Shown here: piece by piece, positions 7,453-13,925 of the stretch
How positions within the stretch are numbered: the stretch's first letter is position 1
How the letters are laid out: the number at the start of each line of letters is the position of its first letter
Source of the DNA: Paracoccaceae bacterium
GTDB lineage: Bacteria > Pseudomonadota > Alphaproteobacteria > Rhodobacterales > Rhodobacteraceae
Length of the DNA: 13,925 bases
Assembly: GCA_021648225.1 (NCBI GenBank)
Contig: JAKITE010000074.1
Span: forward strand, 1-13,925
Reading direction: 5' to 3'
Program-made: the position numbers and the translations under genes
Notes under the pieces: model-generated
The model's database searches: none
Seen by the model: the letters and a program-made list of their open reading frames with translations, nothing else
What the model was told of the DNA's origin: nothing

Positions 7453-8280
7453 TTAATCCCGCAACAATTCATTGATCGAGGTCTTGGAGCGCGTCCGCTC
7501 ATCCACCCGCTTTACAATCACCGCACAATACAGATTGACGTTGTTTTTTGAGGGCATCGACCCTGCCACAACCACCGAATATGGCGGCACTTCGCCGTAA
7601 AATACATCGCCGGTTTCTCGGTCTACAATCTTGGTAGACTGGCCGATAAATACGCCCATGCCCAAAACGGAACCCTCGCGCACGATACAGCCCTCGACCA
7701 CCTCGGAACGCGCGCCGATAAAGCAGTTATCCTCGATAATGGTTGGTCCCGCCTGCATGGGTTCCAGCACGCCGCCAATGCCGACGCCGCCGGAAAGATG
7801 CACGTTTTTGCCGATTTGGGCACAAGACCCGACCGTGGCCCAGCCATCAACCATCGAACCTTCACCCACATAGGCGCCGATATTCACAAATGACGGCATC
7901 AGCACCACACCCGGCGCGATATAGGCCGAGCGCCGCACGATAGAACCCGGAACCGCACGAAAACCGGCGGCTTTCCATTGGTTATCGCCCCAGCCAGCCC
8001 ATTTATTCGGCACTTTGTCCCACCAGCTGGCATTGCCGTTGGAACCCTCGATCATTTCCATATCGTTCAGGCGGAAAGACAGCAAAACCGCCTTTTTGGC
8101 CCATTGATTGACATGCCAATTGCCATCGCTGCGCGGTTCGGCCACCCGTAATTTACCGCTATCGAGTGCGGTTAAGGTCGCCTCGATGGCCTCGCGGGTC
8201 TCGCCTTGGGTGTTGGTGTTAATGGTATCGCGGGCTTCCCACGCGGCTTCGATGGCGGTTTCTAGCTGTGCGTTAGACAT
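7453..8280 (-). CDS. dapD: Tetrahydrodipicolinate N-succinyltransferase
   Basis: Transfers succinyl from succinyl-CoA to tetrahydrodipicolinate, opening the succinylase branch of lysine/diaminopimelate synthesis. The 275 residues match the family length. The N-terminal helical domain (MSNAQLETAIEAAWEARD) is followed by the left-handed beta-helix of hexapeptide repeats. These are visible as IAPGVVLMPSFVNIGAYVGEG (near residue 121-141), then repeats through CAQIGKNVHLSGGVGIGGV and IIEDNCFIGARSEVVEG to VLGMGVFIGQSTKI. I chose ATG 8278-8280, which has AAGGA a few bases upstream on the minus strand. The longer open frame to 8364 would overlap the divergent gene and adds residues that no DapD carries. 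It heads the minus-strand run that includes dapE. Confidence 0.96.
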   Translation of the reverse strand: MSNAQLETAIEAAWEARDTINTNTQGETREAIEATLTALDSGKLRVAEPRSDGNWHVNQWAKKAVLLSFRLNDMEMIEGSNGNASWWDKVPNKWAGWGDNQWKAAGFRAVPGSIVRRSAYIAPGVVLMPSFVNIGAYVGEGSMVDGWATVGSCAQIGKNVHLSGGVGIGGVLEPMQAGPTIIEDNCFIGARSEVVEGCIVREGSVLGMGVFIGQSTKIVDRETGDVFYGEVPPYSVVVAGSMPSKNNVNLYCAVIVKRVDERTRSKTSINELLRD

Positions 8281-8377
8281 GGTGATCCTTAATATGTGAC
8301 TGGCCTTGTTTGGCAAAAACCTATAATTCGGAATTGACCTAGGTGCAATGTGGCACAAAGCCAATCAGGAAAACAAT
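8281..8377. promoter_or_regulatory. Divergent promoter region dapD / LOG-family gene
   Basis: This 97-bp spacer separates two divergently transcribed genes and must hold both promoters unless they lie inside coding sequence. On the plus strand there is a perfect TATAAT at 8322-8327, about 50 nt before the LOG-family start, but no good -35 box at the usual distance. On the minus strand a TTGCAC...TATAGG pair with a 17-nt spacer overlaps the same region and could serve dapD. The plus-strand ribosome site is CAGGA (8366-8370), and the minus-strand site is AAGGA (8285-8289). I saw no clear operator palindrome. Confidence 0.45.
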
Positions 8378-9181
8378 ATGAACGCCAAACCCAATAGATT
8401 CCCCGATGCCAAAGGCGACATCACCAAATCAAAAGCGGTCGAAGACACCCCGCAAACCCGCGCGCCCACCTATCGGCTGGCCTTTGCCGACCCTGATTTC
8501 CTGTGCCGCGAAGAATTGCGCCCCGTGCGGTTGCAACTGGAATTGCTGAAGCCCGAAATGGCCTTGACCGAAATGGGCATTGACAGCACGGTGGTGCTGT
8601 TTGGCGGCGCGCGCATTCCCGACCCTGAACATAAGGATAAAGCCCGCACCAAAACACTGGCAGACCTGTCAAAATATTATACCGAGGCGCGCGAGTTTGC
8701 CAAAATTTGCACCCGTGAAAGCATGAAAACCGATGGGCGCGAACATGTGGTTTGCACCGGTGGCGGCCCCGGCGTGATGGAGGCCGGCAATCGCGGTGCT
8801 GCCGATGTTGGCGGGCGGTCCATCAGCCTCAATATCGTGTTACCGCACGAGCAATCCCCCAATCAATACGCCACGCCGGAACTCTGTTTCAATTTCCATT
8901 ATTTTGCTATTCGCAAGATGCATTTCCTGATGCGCGCCAAAGCCATTGCCGCATTTCCCGGCGGGTTTGGCACCATGGACGAGCTGTTCGAGGCCCTGAC
9001 CCTGATCCAGACCAAACGTATGGAGCCGATGCCGATTTTGCTTTTTGGCCGTGAATTCTGGCAAAAAATCATCAATTGGGATGCTTTGGCCGATGCGGGA
9101 ACCATTTCGGCGGATGATCTGGACCTGTTCCATTTTGTCGAAACCGGTGCCGAGGCGTGGGATATTATTGAAAACTGGTAG
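8378..9181 (+). CDS. LOG-family (TIGR00730) nucleotide 5'-monophosphate phosphoribohydrolase
   Basis: A 267-residue Rossmann-like protein of the LOG ('lonely guy') superfamily, whose characterised members cleave ribose 5-phosphate from cytokinin or purine nucleotides. Both hallmark motifs are present: GGGPGVMEAGNRGA (near residue 125-138) and FPGGFGTMDELFEALTLIQT (near 194-213), the PGGxGTxxE active-site signature. Compared with the roughly 180-200-residue plant-type LOG it has about 60 extra N-terminal residues rich in charge, then STVVLFGGARIPDP as the first beta strand. I chose ATG 8378, 7 nt after AGGA at 8367-8370, over the upstream ATG at 8348, which has no ribosome site. It ends 2 nt before the convergent KpsS-like gene. 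Whether it acts in nucleotide salvage or on cytokinins cannot be told from sequence. Confidence 0.88.
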   Translation: MNAKPNRFPDAKGDITKSKAVEDTPQTRAPTYRLAFADPDFLCREELRPVRLQLELLKPEMALTEMGIDSTVVLFGGARIPDPEHKDKARTKTLADLSKYYTEAREFAKICTRESMKTDGREHVVCTGGGPGVMEAGNRGAADVGGRSISLNIVLPHEQSPNQYATPELCFNFHYFAIRKMHFLMRAKAIAAFPGGFGTMDELFEALTLIQTKRMEPMPILLFGREFWQKIINWDALADAGTISADDLDLFHFVETGAEAWDIIENW

Positions 9182-9183
9182 GG

Positions 9184-10365
9184 TTAACCGGCGGCCAAAA
9201 TCCGTTTGGCGATGTTTTTCGCGCCGGCTTTTACACCGGTGCCGTCAAACGCACCGGAAATCTGGGTTTTGGCGATTAGGCTATCGCGAAACTGCTGCGC
9301 CAGTTGTGCATCGGGGGGCTGGGGATTGTTCCAAAACCCGTCTAGATCATCATGGCTGCACAGCCCTTTGATGCGATAAATTGCTTTGCCAATCACAAAA
9401 CTCGGAATGCCACGATCAATGCTTTGCAAGCCGACGGTGGAATTGATGGTGACAACCGCCGCTGCCTTGTCCAGCAACATATCTAGGTCGCCGCCGTTCA
9501 GGAAAATACAGCGCGGGCAATTGGTTTTGGAGATGACTTTTTGCCAGTTAATCCGGCCATTATCCAGCGGATGCACCTTGAAAACCAGCAAGGCATCTTT
9601 TGGCGCATGGTTTGCAAAACTGCGGCAAACATCCCGAACCGTGCTGCATAAACCGGCTTTTGGGCCATGCACCCTGATCTGGTAATCGCCGTCAAGTTGC
9701 AGTGGAAACACAAAAACGGGGCCGCGATGATCCATTATTCGACGGTTTGCCTTGGCGGTTGATAGCCTGACAAATGGCTTACGCAAGGCCTTGCCAATCC
9801 AGCCGCGCCATTCCTGCACCGGATGCACAAGGCTATGGGTTTTGAAATGCGGATAGCGGAACCTTGCAAACAGAACATTGGCCAGATTCCAGCCGATATC
9901 CATCAAGGCATAGTTTAGGAACGAGCTTTTGAATTTCTGCGGCGGGGCAGGTTTTTCAGCAGAAATACCGGGGCTAAACCGGCTATTGGCGTTAATCCCG
10001 TCGCGTTCCAGCGTCAGCCATCCGGGCCTGTAATAGCCGTGTTCAACAATATGAATGCGCGGCGGGTCGGGCAAACCATGGCAAAGCTCAACGGCCTTGG
10101 CATGCCAGAAACGGCCATCGCCCAGACAGATAATATCGGTGATTTTACGCTGTTCCAGAGCCAGCGCCAGAAACGCAGCGTAATCATCGCGCGGTCCGCG
10201 ATAGGGTAAAACCTGCCCTGATTTGCGCCGCCAAAACAGCCGGTCGCCCGGGCAAAAAACCATGCGGGTGACCAACGCACCTTGCTGCCGCAACGCCAGC
10301 CCCAACGCGGCGAAAAACCACGAGGCCGGACCTTGTAACAATAAAATGTGCCGATTATCGCGCAT
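9184..10365 (-). CDS. KpsS-like capsule polysaccharide glycosyltransferase, paralogue 1
   Basis: A 393-residue protein of the Capsule_synth (KpsS/KpsC) family. Characterised KpsS starts the poly-Kdo linker that anchors group 2 capsules to a lysophosphatidylglycerol lipid. Visible motifs are HILLLQGPASWFF at residues 5-17, a GDGRFWHAKAVEL segment (near 89-101), IVEHGYYRPGWLTLERDG (near 116-133), then in the C-terminal half DYQIRVHGP, FKVHPLDNG, GGDLDMLLDKA, INSTVGLQSIDRGIPS and FWNNPQPPDA. All of these recur in the divergent neighbour, so the two are paralogues. I chose the ATG at 10363-10365, just before the conserved ILLLQGP strand; the frame stays open to 10497, which would invade the neighbour. 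Only a weak AGG lies upstream. No kpsC, kpsM, kpsT or kpsE is in the window. Confidence 0.85.
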   Translation of the reverse strand: MRDNRHILLLQGPASWFFAALGLALRQQGALVTRMVFCPGDRLFWRRKSGQVLPYRGPRDDYAAFLALALEQRKITDIICLGDGRFWHAKAVELCHGLPDPPRIHIVEHGYYRPGWLTLERDGINANSRFSPGISAEKPAPPQKFKSSFLNYALMDIGWNLANVLFARFRYPHFKTHSLVHPVQEWRGWIGKALRKPFVRLSTAKANRRIMDHRGPVFVFPLQLDGDYQIRVHGPKAGLCSTVRDVCRSFANHAPKDALLVFKVHPLDNGRINWQKVISKTNCPRCIFLNGGDLDMLLDKAAAVVTINSTVGLQSIDRGIPSFVIGKAIYRIKGLCSHDDLDGFWNNPQPPDAQLAQQFRDSLIAKTQISGAFDGTGVKAGAKNIAKRILAAG

Positions 10366-10454
10366 TTGATTAACATTCAACCTAAGCGTTAATTTTATCG
10401 TAATTAATTGCCGATTTAGTAGAAAAACCTGCCACGCCAAAGAAAGCGGTTTTT
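10366..10454. promoter_or_regulatory. AT-rich divergent spacer between the two KpsS-like genes
   Basis: This 89-bp spacer between divergent starts is clearly AT-richer than the coding sequence around it, especially at 10366-10420, and contains short TTAAT/ATTAA runs (for example TTAATT at 10389-10394 and TAATTAATT at 10401-10409). It must carry both promoters, but I could not find a convincing -35/-10 pair on either strand. The minus strand has a TAAAAT close to a -10 box near 10391-10396. The ribosome sites for both genes are weak. Confidence 0.35.
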
Positions 10455-11714
10455 GTGTCTGCCGATAAAAAATTCCTGTTTCTGCAAGGCCCGCCAAACG
10501 GCTATTGGTCTGTGCTTGGCCATGCGTTGCAAAATGCGGGGCAGGGGGTTTGTAAAATCAACCTGTGCCTTGCGGATCAGGTTTTTTGGCGCGGGTTACC
10601 AGCGGATAATTATCGCGGAAGGTTCAAAAACTGGCCTGAATGGCTGGCGGGGTATATCGCCAAACATGGCATAACCGATATTATTTATTATGCGGATCAG
10701 CACCCTTATCATTGCGCCGCGCGGCAAGTTGCAAAATTGTCTGGCGTGAAATGCTGGGCGATTGAATTTGGTTACTTGCGCCCTGACTGGCTGACGCTGG
10801 AACAAGACGGCATGGGGCCGCTGTCGCATTTCCCCCGTTCCAGACCAGAGATCGAGGCTTTGGCAAGGCCGCTGGCCGACCCTGATATGCGGTGCAAATA
10901 CCCCCATAAATTCATTGACGAGGCCTTGGGCGAGGTGGTTTTCCATCTATTACAAAGTTTTGGCAGGCCGTTTTACCCGTGGTTCAAATCTGACAAAACC
11001 TATTGGCCGGCGATTGATTATCTAAGCTGGCTGCCTGAATTCATGCGGGGCAGGGGGCAGAAAAAACAGGCCCGAAAGGTTGAATCGCAGGTTCTGCGCC
11101 AGCAAACTCCGTATTGGCTGGTGGCGCTGCAAATCCATGCAGATTATCAAATTCGCAGCCATTGTGATTTTAGCCATCAAGAACAAATGCTGGCGGATGT
11201 TTTCCGCAGTTTCAAAGCCAGCGGAGCTTCGGGGGATCTGGTGATCAAAACCCATCCCTTGGATAACGGGCTTGAAAACTGGCCCAAACGGGTGGCGCGG
11301 CTGGCGGCCAGATACGGGCTGAATGGCCGGGTTCATCTGATCAAGGGGGGTGATCTTGGCGGGCTGATCCAATCGGCGCGGGGCGTGATTGTGGCCAATT
11401 CCACTGTCGGGCTGCACAGCATCGCGGCGGGCATTCCGACCCTGACATTGGGGCGGGCTTTGTTTGATATTGCGGGGCTGACCCATCAATCTGGCCTGTC
11501 TGAATTCTGGCATAATCCGCAAATGCCGGACGCGGAATTTTTTAAAACCTATCGCCGCGCCCTGACAAATATTCAGATCAAAGGGTCGTTTTATAACCCT
11601 GATGGCCAAGCCGCCGCCGCGCAAGAAATGGTGCAGCGGCTGACAAAACCTGCCAAAGACACAGAAAAACCGTTGCAGCAGGTGGATGAAACGATAATAA
11701 TCGCGGCTGAATAA
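10455..11714 (+). CDS. KpsS-like capsule polysaccharide glycosyltransferase, paralogue 2
   Basis: A 419-residue Capsule_synth-family protein paralogous to the divergent gene before it. It begins at a GTG (10455) that puts KKFLFLQGPPNGYWSVLG at residues 5-22, the conserved KpsS first strand; no nearby ATG would keep this. Further motifs are VFWRGLPADNYRGR, ITDIIYYADQHPYHCAARQVA (near 75-95), IEFGYLRPDWLTLEQDGMG, then DYQIRSH, IKTHPLDNG (near 265), GGDLGGLIQSA, ANSTVGLHSIAAGIP and FWHNPQMPDAE. The YRGR and Asp/His-rich segments resemble KpsS more strongly than paralogue 1, whose equivalent parts differ. The probable role is Kdo transfer or a related sugar transfer in capsule synthesis on the inner face of the inner membrane. 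The acyl-CoA synthetase gene follows after 18 nt. Confidence 0.86.
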   Translation: MSADKKFLFLQGPPNGYWSVLGHALQNAGQGVCKINLCLADQVFWRGLPADNYRGRFKNWPEWLAGYIAKHGITDIIYYADQHPYHCAARQVAKLSGVKCWAIEFGYLRPDWLTLEQDGMGPLSHFPRSRPEIEALARPLADPDMRCKYPHKFIDEALGEVVFHLLQSFGRPFYPWFKSDKTYWPAIDYLSWLPEFMRGRGQKKQARKVESQVLRQQTPYWLVALQIHADYQIRSHCDFSHQEQMLADVFRSFKASGASGDLVIKTHPLDNGLENWPKRVARLAARYGLNGRVHLIKGGDLGGLIQSARGVIVANSTVGLHSIAAGIPTLTLGRALFDIAGLTHQSGLSEFWHNPQMPDAEFFKTYRRALTNIQIKGSFYNPDGQAAAAQEMVQRLTKPAKDTEKPLQQVDETIIIAAE

Positions 11715-11732
11715 CAGCCACAGGTTACCCCC

Positions 11733-13337
11733 ATGTCCTTGCCCAAAACCCCTGCCAACCATGCGGCCTTAACGCCGGTTTCTTTTATCCACCGCGCTGC
11801 CATGACCTTTCCGGCCAAACCGGCCGTGATTTATGGCGATATCACCCGCAGCTGGGCTGAAACCTATGGGCGGTGTCGGCAAATGGCCTCGGCGCTGAAC
11901 AAATCCGGCTTGCAAAAGGGCGATGTTATCGGGGTGGTTGCCACCAATACCCCCGAAATTTACGAGGCCCATTTTGGCGTGCCAATGGCGGGCATGGTGC
12001 TGAATACTTTGAATTGTCGACTGGATGCCAAAACCATTGCCTATATAATCGCGCATTCCGAAACCAAGCTGCTTTTTGTTGATCGTGAATTTTCCAGTGT
12101 GGTGAAATCGGCAATTGCAACGCTGAAATCTCCGCCGGTTATCATTGATATTGTTGATCCAAAAGGCCCGCAAGGTGACCCATTGGGCGCACAGGATTAC
12201 GAGGCATTTATCGCCGCTGGAGACCCTGATTTTGCCTATCAACCGCCCGAGGATGAATGGGATACCATCAGCATCAATTACACATCGGGCACCACCGGCA
12301 ACCCCAAAGGTGTGGTTTACCATTACCGCGGCGCCTATCTGAATGCGCTGGGCAATACTATTGACTGGCACATGGCGGCCCACCCGAAATACCTGTGGAC
12401 CTTGCCGATGTTTCACTGCAACGGCTGGTGTTTTCCCTGGACGGTGGCTGCCAAGGCGGGCACCAATATTTGCATACGCAAGGTCACGGCTGAAAATATT
12501 TATAACGCCATCGCGGAAAATGGCGCCGATCATCTATGCGGCGCGCCGATTGTGCTTAGCTTTATGATCAACGCAACTGACGCTGAGAAACGCCCGTTTG
12601 AACATCTGGTAAAAGTAATGACAGCCGCCGCGCCGCCCCCTGCCAAGGTGTTGCAAGCCATGAAGGAAGAGGGGTTCGAGGTTACCCATGCCTATGGGCT
12701 GACCGAAACCTATGGTCCGTGCATTTCCTGCGCATGGGATAGCGATTGGGATAATTTGCCGATTGGCGCACAAGCCAACCTGAAAGCCCGCCAAGGCGTG
12801 CCGTATATTGTGCAAGAAGACGTGGCGGTGATGGACCCGAAAACCATGCAGCCGGTGCCATGGGATGGCGAAACCATGGGCGAGGTGATGATGCGCGGCA
12901 ATGTCACCATGAAAGGATACCTGAACAATGATGCCGCCACGGACGAGGCTTTTGCCGGTGGCTGGTTTCATTCCGGCGATCTGGGGGTGATGCATCCCGA
13001 TGGCTATATCCAGCTGCGGGACCGCGCCAAAGATATCATTATTTCGGGGGGTGAAAATATTTCCAGCATCGAGGTCGAGGGCGTGATTTTTGGCCACCCA
13101 AGTGTCGCTGCCGTGGCCGTGGTGGCGCGCGCGGACGAAAAATGGGGCGAAACCCCTTGTGCTTTTGTGGAACTAAAACCGGGTATGGTGGCTACCGAAG
13201 CTGAAATCATTGCCCATTGCCGCGAACATCTGGCTGGATTCAAACGGCCTAAATCTGTATTTTTTGAAGAATTGCCAAAGACTTCTACAGGGAAAATCCA
13301 GAAGGTAGAGTTGCGTAAAAAGGTAAAACTGCTTTAA
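11733..13337 (+). CDS. AMP-forming acyl-CoA synthetase
   Basis: Activates a carboxylic acid to its acyl-CoA through an acyl-adenylate (ANL superfamily). The 534 residues have the full set of core motifs: YTSGTTGNPKG (near residue 184-194, P-loop), LPMFHCNGWCFPW (near 223-235), HAYGLTETYG (near 319-328), GWFHSGDLGVMHPDGYIQLRDR (near 410-431), IISGGENISSIEVE as the hinge (near 436), and the C-terminal PKTSTGKIQK with the catalytic lysine. The FHCNGWCFPW segment resembles the AAE-type short- to medium-chain acyl-CoA synthetases, so a fatty or organic acid of modest length is likely, but the substrate cannot be read off. It starts 18 nt after the KpsS-like gene with only a weak AGG before the ATG. 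Its stop shares TTAA with the convergent DsrC-like gene. Confidence 0.88.
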   Translation: MSLPKTPANHAALTPVSFIHRAAMTFPAKPAVIYGDITRSWAETYGRCRQMASALNKSGLQKGDVIGVVATNTPEIYEAHFGVPMAGMVLNTLNCRLDAKTIAYIIAHSETKLLFVDREFSSVVKSAIATLKSPPVIIDIVDPKGPQGDPLGAQDYEAFIAAGDPDFAYQPPEDEWDTISINYTSGTTGNPKGVVYHYRGAYLNALGNTIDWHMAAHPKYLWTLPMFHCNGWCFPWTVAAKAGTNICIRKVTAENIYNAIAENGADHLCGAPIVLSFMINATDAEKRPFEHLVKVMTAAAPPPAKVLQAMKEEGFEVTHAYGLTETYGPCISCAWDSDWDNLPIGAQANLKARQGVPYIVQEDVAVMDPKTMQPVPWDGETMGEVMMRGNVTMKGYLNNDAATDEAFAGGWFHSGDLGVMHPDGYIQLRDRAKDIIISGGENISSIEVEGVIFGHPSVAAVAVVARADEKWGETPCAFVELKPGMVATEAEIIAHCREHLAGFKRPKSVFFEELPKTSTGKIQKVELRKKVKLL

Positions 13338-13699
13338 CCGGTGGACCAGGCACGGGGTTGTTTCATACCTGCCATTTTAACCGCCTGTTTGACATAGCCA
13401 TAAGGGAAAAGGTTGAAAAAAACCTCTTTTGCGCCGGATTTATCGGTATTATGTTTGATTTTTAATAGATTGAAAACATGCCGTGCATCCACAGCCACAC
13501 CGTTTTCAACCCATGCATCACGCATAAACTGCAATATTTCCCAATGTTCCGGCTGTAATTCGATGCCCTCTTGTTTTGCACGATATTCGGCAAATTCGGG
13601 TGTCCAGCTTTCGGGGTCGACCAGAAATCCGGCCTCGTCCAGCGTGACTGTGCCGCTTGGCAGGTTCAAATCGGTTAGGATGTCGGCACGGCTGCGCAT
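13334..13699 (-). CDS. DsrC/TusE-family protein lacking all cysteines
   Basis: A 121-residue protein with the DsrC/TusE fold signature: LDEAGFLVDPESWTPEFAE (residues 20-38), KQEGIELQPEHWEILQFMRDAW (near 42-63), and FFNLFPYGYVKQAVKMAGM (near 93-111). DsrC and TusE carry sulfur on a penultimate cysteine, and DsrC has a second one in KQAC. Here the first position is Val (KQAV), the C-terminus ends PRAWSTG, and no cysteine occurs anywhere. It therefore cannot act as a persulfide carrier in the known way. Cysteine-free homologues of this family are known and have been proposed to be regulatory. The start has a good AGGAAAG on the minus strand (13704-13710). The gene is monocistronic and convergent with the synthetase gene, overlapping it by 4 nt. 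Confidence 0.88.
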   Translation of the reverse strand: MRSRADILTDLNLPSGTVTLDEAGFLVDPESWTPEFAEYRAKQEGIELQPEHWEILQFMRDAWVENGVAVDARHVFNLLKIKHNTDKSGAKEVFFNLFPYGYVKQAVKMAGMKQPRAWSTG

Positions 13700-13760
13700 G
13701 GTTTCTTTCCTGTTGGCGAGTTGTTCGCGGGTATTATATTCAATATGATGTATGTATCTT
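13700..13760 (-). promoter_or_regulatory. Putative promoter of the DsrC-like gene
   Basis: Read on the minus strand, a perfect TATAAT (forward 13733-13738) lies 33 nt upstream of the ATG, followed by AGGAAAG as ribosome site. This predicts a leader of roughly 25-30 nt. The expected -35 position holds no good TTGACA match, so an activator or a weak promoter is possible. Confidence 0.45.
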
Positions 13761-13801
13761 TGACATAGAACAAGTGGGGGATTTTCCAGATTACGGGTCT
13801 A

Positions 13802-13925
13802 GGGGGTGTCATCATTTAGGGGATTCCCAAATCAGTAATTAAGTGATTCATAGAGAACCAACTTTGAAGGAGTTGGCTCATGCGTCGGTATGCTTTGCGG
13901 GATGATCAGTGGAAAAGAATAGAGG
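13802..13925 (+). mobile_element. Left end of an IS5-family (IS427-like) insertion sequence, cut by window edge
   Basis: Directly after the DsrC-like gene's upstream region the sequence changes to a G-run (GGGGGTGTCATCATTTAGG) that is a likely terminal repeat. A non-coding lead of about 60 nt follows, then a ribosome site and a transposase start. CTA or TA just before the G-run (13799-13801) would fit the short target duplications of this family. The right end lies outside the window, so neither the inverted repeat nor the duplication can be confirmed. The exact boundary is uncertain by several bases. Confidence 0.65.
13880..13925 (+). CDS. IS5-family transposase, N-terminal 15 codons only
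   Basis: The last 46 bases encode MRRYALRDDQWKRIE from an ATG at 13880, preceded 7 nt upstream by a strong GAAGGAG (13866-13872). This is the typical opening of IS427-group IS5 transposases, in which an N-terminal LxDxQW segment precedes the helix-turn-helix. The DDE catalytic residues lie outside the window, so whether the transposase is intact cannot be judged. Confidence 0.78.
   Translation, partial: MRRYALRDDQWKRIE

Noticed and set aside
8281..8364. Extended dapD N-terminus
   Set aside because: It overlaps the divergent LOG-family start region, and DapD proteins begin at the MSNAQLE-type helix, which has its own AAGGA site.
10366..10497. Extended N-terminus of KpsS-like paralogue 1
   Set aside because: It would overlap the divergent paralogue, and the conserved first strand ILLLQGP follows directly after the ATG at 10365.
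1..13925. CRISPR array, tRNA or rRNA genes, phage or defence cluster
   Set aside because: No regularly spaced repeats, no tRNA-like cloverleaf in the short gaps, and all long frames belong to metabolic, membrane, capsule or IS families.

Overview
The window is a gene-dense chromosomal segment (moderate GC, very short or overlapping intergenic spaces) most consistent with an alphaproteobacterium of the Rhodobacterales/Roseobacter group. The reasons are the hisS-hisZ-hisG cluster with an alphaproteobacterial-type HisRS, a methylmalonyl-CoA epimerase overlapping a DUF1467 gene, dapD and dapE separated by a small gene of unknown function, and an IS5/IS427-like insertion-sequence end. No rRNA, tRNA or CRISPR array was seen. 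This lineage assignment comes from recognising protein families by eye, not from a database search.

Layout. (1) 1-4708, plus strand: a tightly packed run of hisS (5' end cut by the window edge), hisZ, hisG, a nitroreductase and an EI24/CysZ-like membrane protein. The junctions are 4-nt ATGA overlaps, a 2-nt gap and a 1-nt overlap, so this is very probably one transcript. It links histidyl-tRNA charging with the first step of histidine synthesis. (2) 4705-8280, minus strand: read 5'->3' on its own strand this is dapD, a 106-aa protein of unknown function, dapE, a DUF2064/TIGR04282-type glycosyltransferase carrying a frameshift, mce and a DUF1467 membrane protein. DapD and DapE catalyse steps of the succinylase branch of lysine/meso-diaminopimelate synthesis. 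Mce acts in propionyl-CoA/methylmalonyl-CoA metabolism. (3) 8281-8377: divergent promoter region, then a LOG-family nucleotide phosphoribohydrolase on plus (8378-9181). (4) 9184-11714: two paralogous KpsS-like capsule glycosyltransferases transcribed divergently from an 89-bp AT-rich spacer. (5) 11733-13337: an acyl-CoA synthetase (AMP-forming). (6) 13334-13699, minus: a DsrC/TusE-family protein with no cysteine at all. (7) 13700-13925: the promoter region of that gene, then the left end and first 15 codons of an IS5-family transposase cut by the window edge.

Most of the window is orthodox metabolism. The points most worth a second look are the single-nucleotide frameshift in the glycosyltransferase (near 5546), the cysteine-free DsrC homologue, the divergent pair of KpsS paralogues without kpsC or a transporter nearby, a central part of hisS whose codon use differs from its flanks, and the uncharacterised gene between dapD and dapE. 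I did not find a convincing new multi-gene defence or mobile system here.
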